Positions 7,107-15,462 of a stretch of DNA of 41,860 bases are shown here, piece by piece. This stretch comes from a virus. The notes under the pieces were generated by a model. It was given only the letters and a program-made list of their open reading frames with translations, ran no database searches and was not told where the DNA came from. The stretch lies in IMG/VR virus record IMGVR_UViG_3300036861_000334, positions 1 through 41,860 of that record. One strand, 5' to 3'. Each line of letters begins with the position of its first letter. The stretch's first letter is position 1. The translations under genes and the position numbers were made by a program.

Positions 7107-7687
7107 CCGACGACGCCGCGCCTCCTCGCATCTCGGTCGCCGAGCCCGAATCTGTATACGCGCCTCCGACGCTAGAAGACGGCTCGCCCGACGACGATGC
7201 CCAGAATAACCTGATCGTCCGCGACGCCAATGGCGACCCGCTGCCCGATCCCAACTCCGTCGTCATGCGCGAGCGCGACAGCTATGAGCGCGTCGTTGAA
7301 GGCCTCGCCATCGCCGCAGACCGGGCGAAGCACTGCGGACGCGGCGAGCCGATGCGGATGGCGATGTGGAACGCCCTCGCTCACAAGCTCGACCTCGTGC
7401 GCAAGGTCGCGCTTGAGATGGCCGGCCTACCAGGAAAGCAGTCGGGTGACGTGCGCGGCGAAGCCATCGACTGGCTGACCGCCAAGCGCCAGTTCAGTGA
7501 GGGACTGAAACAGGCAGCCGGCGGCGCGCGGCAGATCGCGGTCGTTCATCGGGGCGATGTCATGTGGCTGAAGATCGCGCGCCAGATCGATCAGCTTGCG
7601 GACAGTGCTAAGCGCTCGCCGATCCTGCGGCCTGATGCGCGTGGGCTGCTGCTGCCGCCGGGACAGTTCTCACGGACGATTCACTGA
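7103..7687 (+). CDS. Hypothetical protein, 194 aa
   Basis: This 194-residue protein is not recognised. The first 50 residues are acidic and Pro-rich (ESVYAPPTLEDGSPDDDAQ), probably disordered; residues 60-190 are mostly helical with basic patches. It overlaps both neighbours (ATGA before, TGATG after) and lies between portal and exonuclease genes, a position often held by uncharacterised conserved proteins in BPP-1-like phages. Confidence 0.6.
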   Translation: MTDDAAPPRISVAEPESVYAPPTLEDGSPDDDAQNNLIVRDANGDPLPDPNSVVMRERDSYERVVEGLAIAADRAKHCGRGEPMRMAMWNALAHKLDLVRKVALEMAGLPGKQSGDVRGEAIDWLTAKRQFSEGLKQAAGGARQIAVVHRGDVMWLKIARQIDQLADSAKRSPILRPDARGLLLPPGQFSRTIH

Positions 7688-7848
7688 TGGCAAACGCCGT
7701 TGATGATGATCCATTCCGGCGTGCCATGGTCGCCATGCAGAAAGACGCGAAAGAGCGCGGAATGCTCGACCTGGCCGTCGTTTACGGCTGGTCTGCGATC
7801 CGCCGCGGCCAGGAAATCATCGATGAGCAAATGAAGCTTATAAAGTGA
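7687..7848 (+). CDS. Hypothetical small protein, 53 aa
   Basis: This small ORF starts with the ATG of a TGATG overlap and ends in a GTGA overlap with the next gene, so it fills the gap exactly. It reads MANAVDDDPFRRAMVAM, then a charged helix and EIIDEQMKLIK at the end. The perfect tiling with both neighbours is the main support. Function unknown. Confidence 0.65.
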   Translation: MANAVDDDPFRRAMVAMQKDAKERGMLDLAVVYGWSAIRRGQEIIDEQMKLIK

Positions 7849-8246
7849 CCCACCTCCTGACCGCCGTCCCCGATCACCTGTCGTTCGAGGCCTTCGATCG
7901 CCGCATCCGTTTCGCTCTCACCCACGCGAGTAAGTGCGCCGGCGCCAAGGCCGAGCGGCTGATGCGCAAGGCGCTGACGGACGGGCCGTCGAAGCGCGGC
8001 GCGGCCGAGGCGCAAGCCTGGTACGGCGACAAGCTGCCGGCGATCCTCAGGCTGCTCGATCCAATGATCATCGCGCTGAACAACGGCATCCCCGGATTCA
8101 GCGAATGGCTCGACCGTACCGGCTACGGCAATGACTGCACGATGATCCGGGCGCTGGTGGCGTGGACGGATCACTCGACCGGGACAGTCCCGGTCTTCCA
8201 GGAACTCTCTGACCGAATGAACCACGCATTGCGGAGTTTGAATTGA
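7845..8246 (+). CDS. Hypothetical protein, 133 aa
   Basis: This 133-residue protein starts with GTG in a GTGA overlap and ends in a TGATG overlap. It is helical and mildly basic, with no membrane segment or recognised motif (LRLLDPMIIALNNGIPGFSE near residue 65). Nothing indicates a specific role beyond co-translation with the head operon. Confidence 0.55.
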   Translation: MTHLLTAVPDHLSFEAFDRRIRFALTHASKCAGAKAERLMRKALTDGPSKRGAAEAQAWYGDKLPAILRLLDPMIIALNNGIPGFSEWLDRTGYGNDCTMIRALVAWTDHSTGTVPVFQELSDRMNHALRSLN

Positions 8247-8875
8247 TGGCTGATGTTCATGTAATGCTCGATCTCGAAACCTGGGGCACACTCCCCGGCT
8301 GTGCGCTGCGCTCCATCGGGGCTGTCACCTTCGATCCGTTCGGCGAAAAGGATCTGGACTATTGCTTCTACGCCAACATCGATCGCGTTTCGTGCGAGAC
8401 GGTCGGACTGAAGATCGACCCGGAGACCGAGGCGTGGTGGGGGAAGCAGCCGCCGGAAGCGCAAGACGCTCTCGCATATGATCCCTGGGCGCTCTCCTAC
8501 GCTGCCGCCATGTTCGACGCATGGTGGGTGGAGCAGAAGGCCACGCATCTGTGGAGCAATGGCGCGTGCTTCGACGAGCCGATTCTGCGTGTTGCTTTCG
8601 ATGCGGTAGCCCGCCGGATCCCCTGGAAATACTGGAACGTCCGCGACACCCGTACGATCTGGGATATCGCGGGCCTCGATCCGCGCAACGTCCAGCGCGC
8701 CGGGCCCGCACATCATGCGCTGCACGATGCTCGGCATCAGGCGCGATGCGTGACGCTGGCCTATCAGCGGCTCGGGCTGCGGCCGCCGATGCGTGGACCT
8801 GTCACCTTGAGGAATTGCCCTGTCGCGATCACGCCGGGAGTGATCACCGAAGCGGCCGTAAGCGATGGTCGGTGA
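8246..8875 (+). CDS. DnaQ-like 3'-5' exonuclease (DEDDh)
   Basis: This 209-residue protein has the DEDDh exonuclease residues in order: D9 and E11 in MLDLETW, D110 in ACFDEPIL, and H156 and D161 in HHALHDA. The pattern matches the Rv2179c/DexA-like 3'-5' exonuclease group, acting on RNA or DNA 3' ends with two metal ions. The ATG at 8246 overlaps the previous stop (TGATG). Its place within the head operon, rather than with replication genes, is unusual for a nuclease but seen in related podoviruses; it may degrade host nucleic acid or trim DNA ends. Confidence 0.8.
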   Translation: MADVHVMLDLETWGTLPGCALRSIGAVTFDPFGEKDLDYCFYANIDRVSCETVGLKIDPETEAWWGKQPPEAQDALAYDPWALSYAAAMFDAWWVEQKATHLWSNGACFDEPILRVAFDAVARRIPWKYWNVRDTRTIWDIAGLDPRNVQRAGPAHHALHDARHQARCVTLAYQRLGLRPPMRGPVTLRNCPVAITPGVITEAAVSDGR

Positions 8876-9350
8876 AATCCCGGCCGAGAAGCCGGAAGCT
8901 CTCCCCGAGCAAGCTCCCGTCTCCTTCTCGGGCCTGACTGACGAGTTCGGCCGCATCAAGCCGGAGTTCCTGGAGCAAGAGCGGCGTGAGGCGGGCTACA
9001 ACGCCGCCGATCCAAGACAGATCGAAGCCGCCCGGCGCGAAGCCGGCCAGGCCAAACGCGAAGACGCCGACTTCTGGCGCGTGGCGATGGCGACGCCGCA
9101 GCGGCGGGCAGCGCTCTACCGGCTCCTGGAAAGCTGCTCGATCTATGGGACGGCGGCCGACTTCGGAACGGCGAGCAGCGGCAGCGATGCGTTGCGGACG
9201 TATTTCAATCTCGGCCGCGAAGACGTCGGCAAGCGCATCATGGTGGCGGCGATGGAGGCAAGTCTCGACCTCTACCTCACCATGATGAAGGAACACAAGG
9301 CGGCGGAAGACAGCCGCGAGCGAAAGAATTCAGGGAAAGACAATGCCTGA
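8865..9350 (+). CDS. Bbp19-like head-region protein
   Basis: The core (FWRVAMATPQRRAALYRLLE at about residues 66-85, then a variable loop and YFNLGREDVGKRIM near 115) matches the Bbp19-type domain found just before scaffold and capsid genes in BPP-1-like podoviruses. The N-terminal 60 residues and the C-terminus are charged and likely flexible. The exact function is not established; position suggests a role in head assembly. It overlaps the exonuclease gene by 11 bases and the scaffold gene by 8. Confidence 0.65.
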   Translation: MVGEIPAEKPEALPEQAPVSFSGLTDEFGRIKPEFLEQERREAGYNAADPRQIEAARREAGQAKREDADFWRVAMATPQRRAALYRLLESCSIYGTAADFGTASSGSDALRTYFNLGREDVGKRIMVAAMEASLDLYLTMMKEHKAAEDSRERKNSGKDNA

Positions 9351-10191
9351 CGAAATCGCAGCAGCAATCGCAGACACAGGCGCAGCGCCGCCGGCCGTCG
9401 ATGCCGCTCCGGCCACAGCGCCCGACGCTGCTCCCGCTGCCCCAGATTCACCCGCCCCGTCCGGCGCCCCCGAGGCGACGACAGAGGCGATTGCGTCCCC
9501 GTCCCTGCTCTCGACGGCGGATACCACCAAGATTGACGGCAAGGCTCCAGAAGCTGAAACCGCCAAGCCGGATACGGCTAGCACCGAGGCGGCAAAGGAT
9601 GCGGCGAGCGAGGCAAAGCCCGACGCCAAGTCCGATGCAGACAAGCCCGCTGCTGACGCCGTCCCGGCAGACAAGGCCCCGCCTCAAGAGGCACAGGCCC
9701 GTACGTATGAAGCGTTCAAGACTCCGGAAGGCGTCACGCTAGCGCAGAAGGAGACCAAGGAGTTCACGGACCTGCTCGACGATGGGAAACTCTCCCATCA
9801 GGAGCGCGCCCAGAAGCTCGTTGACCTCTATGTGCGCGAGTCACAGCGCTTCACCAAAGATCTACGCGCCCAGCAGACCAAGGCGTGGAACGATTTCACC
9901 GAGGGGCTGAAGGCCGATTTCAAGGCCGATCCTGTCCTTGGCGGCAATCGTCAGGACACTGTGCTCGGGACCGCCAAGGCCGTCATCGAACGGTTCGGCG
10001 GCGATGATGCGCAGAAATCCGACCTCTACGCGATGCTGGATCATACCGGCATGGGCAATCACAAGGGCCTCGTGCGCGTCCTGAACAACATCTTCGAGAC
10101 GTACATGCGCGAGCCGTCCTCCGCCGTGCCGGGCACTCCGCCCAGCCTCCGCAATGGCAAAGGCCGCATCGAAGCTTTCTACGGCGACTAA
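9343..10191 (+). CDS. Probable capsid scaffolding protein
   Basis: This 282-residue protein is directly upstream of the major capsid gene and has the usual scaffold composition. Residues 1-125 are very rich in Ala, Pro, Asp and Lys and surely disordered; residues 125-280 are helical and charged, with a C-terminal end (PSLRNGKGRIEAFYGD) that could contact capsid. The start has AGGGAAAG seven bases upstream. Note the last residues AFYGD, similar to the ALYGD endings of two small proteins near 14 kb. Confidence 0.7.
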   Translation: MPDEIAAAIADTGAAPPAVDAAPATAPDAAPAAPDSPAPSGAPEATTEAIASPSLLSTADTTKIDGKAPEAETAKPDTASTEAAKDAASEAKPDAKSDADKPAADAVPADKAPPQEAQARTYEAFKTPEGVTLAQKETKEFTDLLDDGKLSHQERAQKLVDLYVRESQRFTKDLRAQQTKAWNDFTEGLKADFKADPVLGGNRQDTVLGTAKAVIERFGGDDAQKSDLYAMLDHTGMGNHKGLVRVLNNIFETYMREPSSAVPGTPPSLRNGKGRIEAFYGD

Positions 10192-10257
10192 GGCCGCGCG
10201 GGCTGACCTCAATATCGTGGCACGCGCAGGAGCGCGCGCTGAAAGCCTACCCTTACA

Positions 10258-11295
10258 ATGGCGAATGTTTCGCTGGTCGATCTTGGCCGCCGCATGGATC
10301 CCGGCGGCAAGCTCATGTACATGAGCGAGCTTCTCTCTCAGTCGAACGAGATCATCGACGACCTGCCCATGGTCGAGGGCAACCTGCCGACCGGGCATCT
10401 GTGCACGCTGCGGACCGCGCTGCCCAAGGGCACCTACATCCGGTTCTACCAGGGCACGCCCTACACCGCCTCCCGCGCTGCCCAGGTGCAGTTCGGCTTG
10501 TCATTGCTGCGCGCCTATTCCCAGGTGGACAAGCGCATGGCGATGATCGGCGGCAACGAGAAGGCGCTGCGCGAACAGGAAGACCTTGCTCACTTCGAGG
10601 GCTTCTCCCAGCAGCAGAGCGGCACCACGATCTACGGCAACACGTGGGCGAACCCGGAGCAATTCACGGGATTCATGCCGTACTACAATACAGTATCACT
10701 GGCGACCGCGCAGTCCGCGCAGAACGTGTTCGATGCCGGCGGCACCGGCAACTCGAATGCCTCCGTCCTGCTGCTCGGCTGGGGCGAACGGACGGCCTTC
10801 GCCATCTATGGCAAGGGCAGCAAGGGCGGCCTCGTCTTCGAGAATAAGGGCGACGTGGTTCCCGGTTTCGATGCGAGCAACAACCGCTTCGAGGCCTTCA
10901 CCTCCCTGATCGAATGGGAGATGGGACTCGCCATCCCCGACTGGCGCTACAACGTCCGTGTCGCCAACATTGACACCACCACGGCAGGCCTTGCCGGCGC
11001 GTCTCCGCCGGACATCTTCGCGATCCTGTCCAAGGTCGTGATGCGGCTGCCGACCGCCGGCCGGCGCGTCTCGGGCGTCACCAAGACCGATGCGCCCAAC
11101 GGCTACGAGCCGCCGGTCCGCCTCAAGTTCTACTGGAACAGGACCGTCGCCGAATACGCCGCGATCCAGGCCATTCGGGACAAGAACGTGCTGATCGGCA
11201 GCAAGGAGTATTCCGGCGCGCCGATCCTCGATTTCCGCGGGATTCCGTTCGGCATCAATGACCAGATGCTTAACACGGAAAGCCGCGTGGTCTGA
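10258..11295 (+). CDS. Major capsid protein
   Basis: This 345-residue protein resembles the BPP-1 Bbp17 / 'gp7-like' major capsid group of the HK97 fold. Typical stretches are LMYMSELLSQSNEIIDDLP near residue 20, SLLRAYSQVDKRMAMIGG near 83, and the C-terminal LKFYWNRTVAEYAAIQA. It would form the icosahedral shell with the cement protein encoded next. The ribosome site is weak; a small hairpin (CGCGC at 10223-10227 with GCGCG at 10232-10236) lies in the 66-base gap before it. Confidence 0.85.
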   Translation: MANVSLVDLGRRMDPGGKLMYMSELLSQSNEIIDDLPMVEGNLPTGHLCTLRTALPKGTYIRFYQGTPYTASRAAQVQFGLSLLRAYSQVDKRMAMIGGNEKALREQEDLAHFEGFSQQQSGTTIYGNTWANPEQFTGFMPYYNTVSLATAQSAQNVFDAGGTGNSNASVLLLGWGERTAFAIYGKGSKGGLVFENKGDVVPGFDASNNRFEAFTSLIEWEMGLAIPDWRYNVRVANIDTTTAGLAGASPPDIFAILSKVVMRLPTAGRRVSGVTKTDAPNGYEPPVRLKFYWNRTVAEYAAIQAIRDKNVLIGSKEYSGAPILDFRGIPFGINDQMLNTESRVV

Positions 11296-11337
11296 GCGTT
11301 TCCTGTCCTTCTTCTCCAATCGAAAGACATCATCATC

Positions 11338-11901
11338 ATGTTGATGGATAAGCTTTCTCAGTTCTCGTCGGCGCAGAATGTCTTCACGGGTACTCCGCTG
11401 ACGATTGTTTCGACGTTCGCCTATGATCTGCTAGCGGGCGCGCCGATTGCGACGACTCCCGGCACCTATACCCTTGCGTCCGCGCTGCCAGTCATCATCG
11501 GCAACGCCACGACGTTCGGCATGGACTTCGGTATCGGCTCGACGTCGCCGACGCCGCATGTCGTGGGCGAAGCAATCCAGGCGTTCGCCGGCGGCACCTC
11601 GGTGCAGGTGCAGTTCGTGGGTCAGGCCGATCCCAACACGGGCACGCTCGGGACATGGGTGATTTACGGTCAGACCGATACCATCGCGACATCACTGCTG
11701 ACGGCCAATACCCGTATCTTCGGGTTCGACTGGCCGCAGCGCAAGATCGGCGCGGCGCTGCCGCGGTTCGTCGCTCTCAGATACGTGGTGGCAGGCACGA
11801 TGACGGCCGGAACCATCACGGCCGACAATGTCATCGGCGGTTCCGATGATGCCCTCGGAACGCTCCAGCAGTATCCGGCCAACTTCACGGTTGCGGCATA
11901 A
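11338..11901 (+). CDS. Bbp16-like capsid cement protein
   Basis: This 187-residue protein directly follows the capsid gene, as the Bbp16 capsid cement (decoration) protein does in BPP-1. It is beta-rich and low in charge, with the family-like opening MDKLSQFSSAQNVFTGTPL and the ending ALRYVVAGTMTAGTITADNV. It would bind the outside of the capsid and stabilise it. Two ATGs in frame (11338 and 11344) could serve as start; neither has a strong ribosome site. Confidence 0.8.
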   Translation: MLMDKLSQFSSAQNVFTGTPLTIVSTFAYDLLAGAPIATTPGTYTLASALPVIIGNATTFGMDFGIGSTSPTPHVVGEAIQAFAGGTSVQVQFVGQADPNTGTLGTWVIYGQTDTIATSLLTANTRIFGFDWPQRKIGAALPRFVALRYVVAGTMTAGTITADNVIGGSDDALGTLQQYPANFTVAA

Positions 11902-11913
11902 GGGAGGCGCAAG

Positions 11914-12525
11914 ATGGAAGACTTCGACCGTCTCCCCCACTTCTACGAATCCGACGGCGGGGCGCGCATCGAGCGCCCCGTCTATCTCCTGCTCGCAGAC
12001 TGCTTCCTGGGCCGTCCCGGTGGCCCTCCTGCCTATTGGGAGGCCGGCACCGAGCTTGAGACGGACCTCGTGCCAAACGAGCACATGAAGCCGCTCAACC
12101 GCGCGGCCGGCATCGCCTTCGCCAATTGGGAGGCTTCGCTGCCACCGCCGGCATCAGCCGTCACGCCTGATGAGCTGATGGAGGCGGCCAACATCCTGAT
12201 GAAGTCGCGCAAGCCGGAAGACCCGGAGATCCCGTACGAGATCTGGCGTGGAACGGTCTATCAGCTCGCCATGGACCTGAAGACCCGCCGCGGCGGCCGG
12301 GCGCCGGTCCCGCCGCCCTCAACCGCCATCATCGCGCCGGTCCATGGGCGGCCGGTCCCGCCGATGTCCGCGGGCGACTTCAAGGACGTGACACATCGTG
12401 ATCCGTCGATCACGGGCTTGACGGCCCATCCGCAGAACGCGGCGGCGAAGCGCCACCGGCGGCCGACCGCGCCGGCAATGTCGACTGAGCCGAAGCCGCC
12501 CGCGGGCGATGCGGTCGGGATGTGA
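11914..12525 (+). CDS. Hypothetical protein, 203 aa
   Basis: This 203-residue protein has an N-terminal half with AYWEAGTELETDLVPNEHMK near residue 38, suggesting a small beta domain, and a C-terminal third rich in Pro, basic residues and Ala that is probably disordered. A good GGGAGG ribosome site precedes it. It follows the cement gene directly and is likely virion-associated or assembly-related, but I do not recognise it. Confidence 0.6.
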   Translation: MEDFDRLPHFYESDGGARIERPVYLLLADCFLGRPGGPPAYWEAGTELETDLVPNEHMKPLNRAAGIAFANWEASLPPPASAVTPDELMEAANILMKSRKPEDPEIPYEIWRGTVYQLAMDLKTRRGGRAPVPPPSTAIIAPVHGRPVPPMSAGDFKDVTHRDPSITGLTAHPQNAAAKRHRRPTAPAMSTEPKPPAGDAVGM

Positions 12526-12539
12526 GGGGAGGACAAGGG

Positions 12540-13040
12540 ATGCGAAATCTTATTAGCCGATATTGGTTGATGACGGTTGGCCTGCTCGCTGTCGTGGCGG
12601 GAGGCTATGCCTGGGCGCAAGGAATCATTCCGCTGGCGTCTCCGGTAGGAACGGAACTGCTGACGGTCTATCCGCTGGCGCCGGGCGGCGGACTTGGCGG
12701 CGGGCAGGCGCAGATCAACATCAACCAGATCCGCAATGCGACCGGCTATCAGCTCTCTTCTTTGACATCGGGCGCGTTGACGCTGCCGACGAGCACCAAT
12801 CGTCTGATCCTGACTGCCGTCGTTTCCGGCGCATTGGCTGTCACAACACCTGCATCGCCGTTTGATGGCGAAATGGTTGAAATTGTCAACGGGAGCGGTT
12901 CTGCGTTTACCGCGACTGTGACTTTGACGGCCAACTCTGGTCAGACCGTGAATAGTGGAGCGGTTGCCACCCTTGCGGCAAACGCCAGCGCCGAATGGCA
13001 GTATGTATCATCCACGACGACTTGGTATCGCCTGAGGTGA
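12540..13040 (+). CDS. Secreted-looking beta protein, 166 aa
   Basis: The chosen ATG at 12540 has GGGGAGGA nine bases upstream; a GTG at 12522 would add six residues. The N-terminus is a signal-peptide-like segment (MRNLISRYWLMTVGLLAVV, ending AWAQ at about 27). The rest is Thr/Ser/Ala-rich with alternating beta pattern and contains a small head or tail-fibre type domain (GEMVEIVNGSGSAFTATVTL near 102). It has no cysteine. It is one of four proteins in the window with Sec-type N-termini. Confidence 0.6.
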   Translation: MRNLISRYWLMTVGLLAVVAGGYAWAQGIIPLASPVGTELLTVYPLAPGGGLGGGQAQININQIRNATGYQLSSLTSGALTLPTSTNRLILTAVVSGALAVTTPASPFDGEMVEIVNGSGSAFTATVTLTANSGQTVNSGAVATLAANASAEWQYVSSTTTWYRLR

Positions 13041-13043
13041 GAA

Positions 13044-13292
13044 ATGAGCATTCAAGCAACAACAGTCTTCCTCTCGAATGTGGAACCGAGCGCAATTTCG
13101 ATTGCATATGCAAAGGCGGGAGATAAAGTCGTTTCTGCGCAGGCAATCAGCAATAACAGTGCTTTCGCGGTCGGCACTGATATGTCATCGTATTTTGAGT
13201 CCGTCATTTCTGTTGACGGCCAAATATCGCAGCTCGCAGAAATCGCGAACGGCAATCTTGCCGTTATGCTTCTTATCGCTCGCGGCGTTTAG
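13044..13292 (+). CDS. Hypothetical protein, 82 aa
   Basis: This short, beta-rich protein begins MSIQATTVFLSNVEPSAISI and is not recognised. It has no membrane segment or cysteine. It starts three bases after the previous stop. The DNA here, together with the second half of the preceding gene, is clearly richer in A/T than the flanking genes, which suggests a recently acquired segment. Confidence 0.5.
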   Translation: MSIQATTVFLSNVEPSAISIAYAKAGDKVVSAQAISNNSAFAVGTDMSSYFESVISVDGQISQLAEIANGNLAVMLLIARGV

Positions 13293-13295
13293 ATT

Positions 13296-14081
13296 ATGAC
13301 CCGCCGCCTTCTCTCCGCTCTCGCGGTCCTCCTTGCGCTTGCCGCTCCAGCGGCGGCACAAGTCAATAGCGTGGCCGGCAGCCAAGTCGTTGTTACGCCC
13401 AATGCGGCGGCCTACGTAGCCGGCAACTGCCTTGGTGGCGTGCTCACGGCTCCCGGTCTTGTGCGATCGCATGGGCCGGGCGGCGCGATCCTGACCGGGA
13501 TCAACTTCGTCGATCCGGCCACCCAGACCGGAACGAACGACGCGCAGACGATCCTCGTTTTCAATACTGCGCCGGTCGGAACCTACACGGATCACGCCGC
13601 GTGTTCGCTCGCACCGGCCGACATCCCAAACCTTGTCGGTACCATTTCCATTCCGGCGGCGAACTGCACGCAGCCTCCATCTCCGGCCGGCGCGACGATC
13701 TGCACGGTTTCGCCTGTCTTCTCCGTTCCACAGGCCACTTCCTCCTATTCGCTTGCGACAAGCGCCACGAGCGCAGCAGGGACATTCGTCCTCACCTTCA
13801 CGTCCGTGCCGTCCTACATCACGGTCGGTATGCTGGCGACCGATACGACGGCTGCCGTCATTCCGAACGGTGCGACCGTCACGGCGACGACCTCCACAAC
13901 GGTCACGATCAACCAGGCGATCACTGGCGCGGGTGTCGGCAATGGCGACAACATCACGTTCACTCGCACGGCGCCGACAATCAACAGCGCGCTGTGGTTC
14001 ATACCGATCATTGCAGCGACGCCGACGTATGGCGCGAACAAGCTCACCTATACGTTCATGACGCAGCCGTTCGGCAACTGA
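13296..14081 (+). CDS. Secreted-looking Thr/Ala-rich protein, 261 aa
   Basis: This protein begins with a textbook Sec signal peptide (MTRRLLSALAVLLALAAPAA, cleavage likely after APAAA before QVNS). The mature part is rich in Thr, Ala and Pro, of beta character, and contains four cysteines, an even number that could form disulfides. No family is recognised. Its position among late genes suggests a virion decoration or adhesin; export of such a protein during infection would be unusual. Confidence 0.6.
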   Translation: MTRRLLSALAVLLALAAPAAAQVNSVAGSQVVVTPNAAAYVAGNCLGGVLTAPGLVRSHGPGGAILTGINFVDPATQTGTNDAQTILVFNTAPVGTYTDHAACSLAPADIPNLVGTISIPAANCTQPPSPAGATICTVSPVFSVPQATSSYSLATSATSAAGTFVLTFTSVPSYITVGMLATDTTAAVIPNGATVTATTSTTVTINQAITGAGVGNGDNITFTRTAPTINSALWFIPIIAATPTYGANKLTYTFMTQPFGN

Positions 14082-14084
14082 CCG

Positions 14085-14282
14085 ATGCCCTGGACCGCCC
14101 GCTCGTTCGCCAAACATAATCACAAGCTCAAAGGCAAAGCCCTGTCCAAAGCCGCCTCCATGGCAACCGCAATGGTGCGCGAAGGCGTGGACGAAGGCAT
14201 TGCCATCGCTACGGCGAACAAGCGGGCAAAGAGCGCATCCGAGCATTCCGACAAGCGGCGCAAGGCGCTCTATGGCGACTGA
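14085..14282 (+). CDS. Small basic protein ending in KALYGD, 65 aa
   Basis: This 65-residue basic protein begins MPWTARSFAKHNHKLKGKAL and has a helical middle (GIAIATANKRAK). Small proteins of this kind are common in phages of alpha- and betaproteobacteria, without an assigned role. Its end, HSDKRRKALYGD, closely matches the ending of the gene at 14450-14653. It overlaps the next gene by 11 bases. Confidence 0.65.
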   Translation: MPWTARSFAKHNHKLKGKALSKAASMATAMVREGVDEGIAIATANKRAKSASEHSDKRRKALYGD

Positions 14283-14475
14283 GAAAGCCACCAAGGCCGA
14301 AGTCAATTACCGCGAAGGTACGGCGCGCCGCTATTGCGGCATTTGCACGAAGTTCATCCGCCCGCATGGCTGCAAAGGCGTCGCCGGCAAGATCAACGCA
14401 GGTGATATCTGCGACCGGTTCGTCAGGAAGACGCGGCAGGAGACTCTCTATGAAGAGCAAAAAGTGGATGTCTAA
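14272..14475 (+). CDS. Cys4 protein (HiPIP-like or zinc-binding), 67 aa
   Basis: The start at 14272 gives a 67-residue protein with four cysteines at 22, 25, 34 and 47 (YCGIC, HGC and DICDRF). The order CxxC...C...CD.F after EVNYRE is the layout of small phage and bacterial proteins annotated as high-potential iron-sulfur-like, although zinc binding is equally possible from sequence. It overlaps the preceding and following small genes, so the group is probably co-translated. No redox partner is visible nearby. Confidence 0.65.
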   Translation: MATEKATKAEVNYREGTARRYCGICTKFIRPHGCKGVAGKINAGDICDRFVRKTRQETLYEEQKVDV

Positions 14476-14653
14476 GGCCTTCGCTGGCTCGCATGGCCAG
14501 TTCAAGGCCAAGGCCCAACGCGCCGGCAAGTCCACGGCTGCCTTCGCCGCTGAGCACGAGCACGACAGCGGCAAGACCGGTCAGCAGGCCCGCCTTGCGG
14601 AAGTCGGCATGCACGCCAATCACAAGCGCCACAAAGCCCTTTACGGAGACTGA
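14450..14653 (+). CDS. Small basic protein ending in KALYGD, 67 aa
   Basis: The start at 14450 (MKSKKWMSKAFAGSHGQFKA) has a GGCAGGAGA ribosome site upstream and overlaps the Cys4 gene by 26 bases. The protein is basic and helical, and its last residues, NHKRHKALYGD, repeat the ending of the gene at 14085. The shared tail in otherwise different proteins suggests a common binding partner such as capsid or scaffold. Confidence 0.65.
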   Translation: MKSKKWMSKAFAGSHGQFKAKAQRAGKSTAAFAAEHEHDSGKTGQQARLAEVGMHANHKRHKALYGD

Positions 14654-14658
14654 TCATC

Positions 14659-15033
14659 ATGGCTGAACGCGAGAACTCCGCCGAACATAACGAGAAGCGC
14701 CGCGAGGCGATGTATGACAAGAATCCTCCGAAGGGAAAAAAGGAGTCCAAGGGCGAGGTGAAAGGCGATGCCGGCGAGAAGGAAGATCCTCGCGCCGCAA
14801 TGCACGCGCGCCACAAGCGCGAGCGTGATGACGCTCATGGCCGCCACGCGAGCGAGCGGGACGACATGCACAAGCGCCATACCAGCGACCACGAGCAGTT
14901 GAGCGCCCGGCAGGAAGAAGAACTGGCCGCGATGGATCAGGCGCAGGCCGGCGCGCCGATGGCGGATCAGGCTGCGATGGCCGCGGCGAATACGCCGATG
15001 GCCGCCGCTGCTACTCCTGCGGCTGCGGCGTAA
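14659..15033 (+). CDS. Charged His-rich low-complexity protein, 124 aa
   Basis: This protein opens with MAERENSAEHNEKRREAMYD, which again resembles the KRRKALYGD tail of the two small neighbours, here at the N-terminus. Residues 45-90 are a highly charged helix with repeated RH and HA steps (RHKRERDDAHGRHASERDD), and the last 30 residues are Ala/Met-rich. It is probably an extended helix with a flexible tail. Function unknown. Confidence 0.6.
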   Translation: MAERENSAEHNEKRREAMYDKNPPKGKKESKGEVKGDAGEKEDPRAAMHARHKRERDDAHGRHASERDDMHKRHTSDHEQLSARQEEELAAMDQAQAGAPMADQAAMAAANTPMAAAATPAAAA

Positions 15034-15045
15034 GGAGCAGGATCG

Positions 15046-15462
15046 ATGTTCCATGGCATGATCGACATGTCTCTCGCGCCGTCCGAGGCGAAGGACGAGT
15101 TTCCCACTGCTCCGATGCTGGAGGCGAAGCAGTCCGCCCCCGTCTATCCCTATGGGCTCTGCATCTCGCTCGAAGACGAACAGCTTGAGAAGCTCGGTCT
15201 TGAAGGCGATCTGCCCGAAGTCGGCGAACTCGTCCATCTGATGGGCATGGCGCGCGTGACCTGCGCCAGCGAGCAGGAACGGATTCTTCCCGACGGCTCG
15301 AAGAAGAAGTGCTCGCGTGTAGAACTTCAAATCGTGGCGCTGAAAGCCGAGGACGAGGACCGGGAAGATCCTGAAGAGCGCCTTGAGCGCCGGGAAACCC
15401 GCGACAACACGCGCCGCAGCTCTTTCTACGACGAGAAGGAAGGCGAAGATGGCGAGGTATAG
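15046..15462 (+). CDS. Capsid staple-like protein
   Basis: The 138-residue sequence resembles the capsid staple proteins of podoviruses: a short N-terminal extension, then YPYGLCISLEDEQLEKLGL near residue 36, a beta segment with VGELVHLMGMARV near 60, and RVELQIVALKAE near 92. Staple proteins bind across capsid subunits. The C-terminus is strongly charged. A good AAGGAG ribosome site precedes the start. Assignment is by eye. Confidence 0.6.
   Translation: MFHGMIDMSLAPSEAKDEFPTAPMLEAKQSAPVYPYGLCISLEDEQLEKLGLEGDLPEVGELVHLMGMARVTCASEQERILPDGSKKKCSRVELQIVALKAEDEDREDPEERLERRETRDNTRRSSFYDEKEGEDGEV

Noticed and set aside
10223-10236. Hairpin CGCGC-AGGA-GCGCG between scaffold and capsid genes
   Set aside because: Only five base pairs, no T-run, and such short G/C hairpins are expected by chance here; it could affect expression, but nothing shows it.
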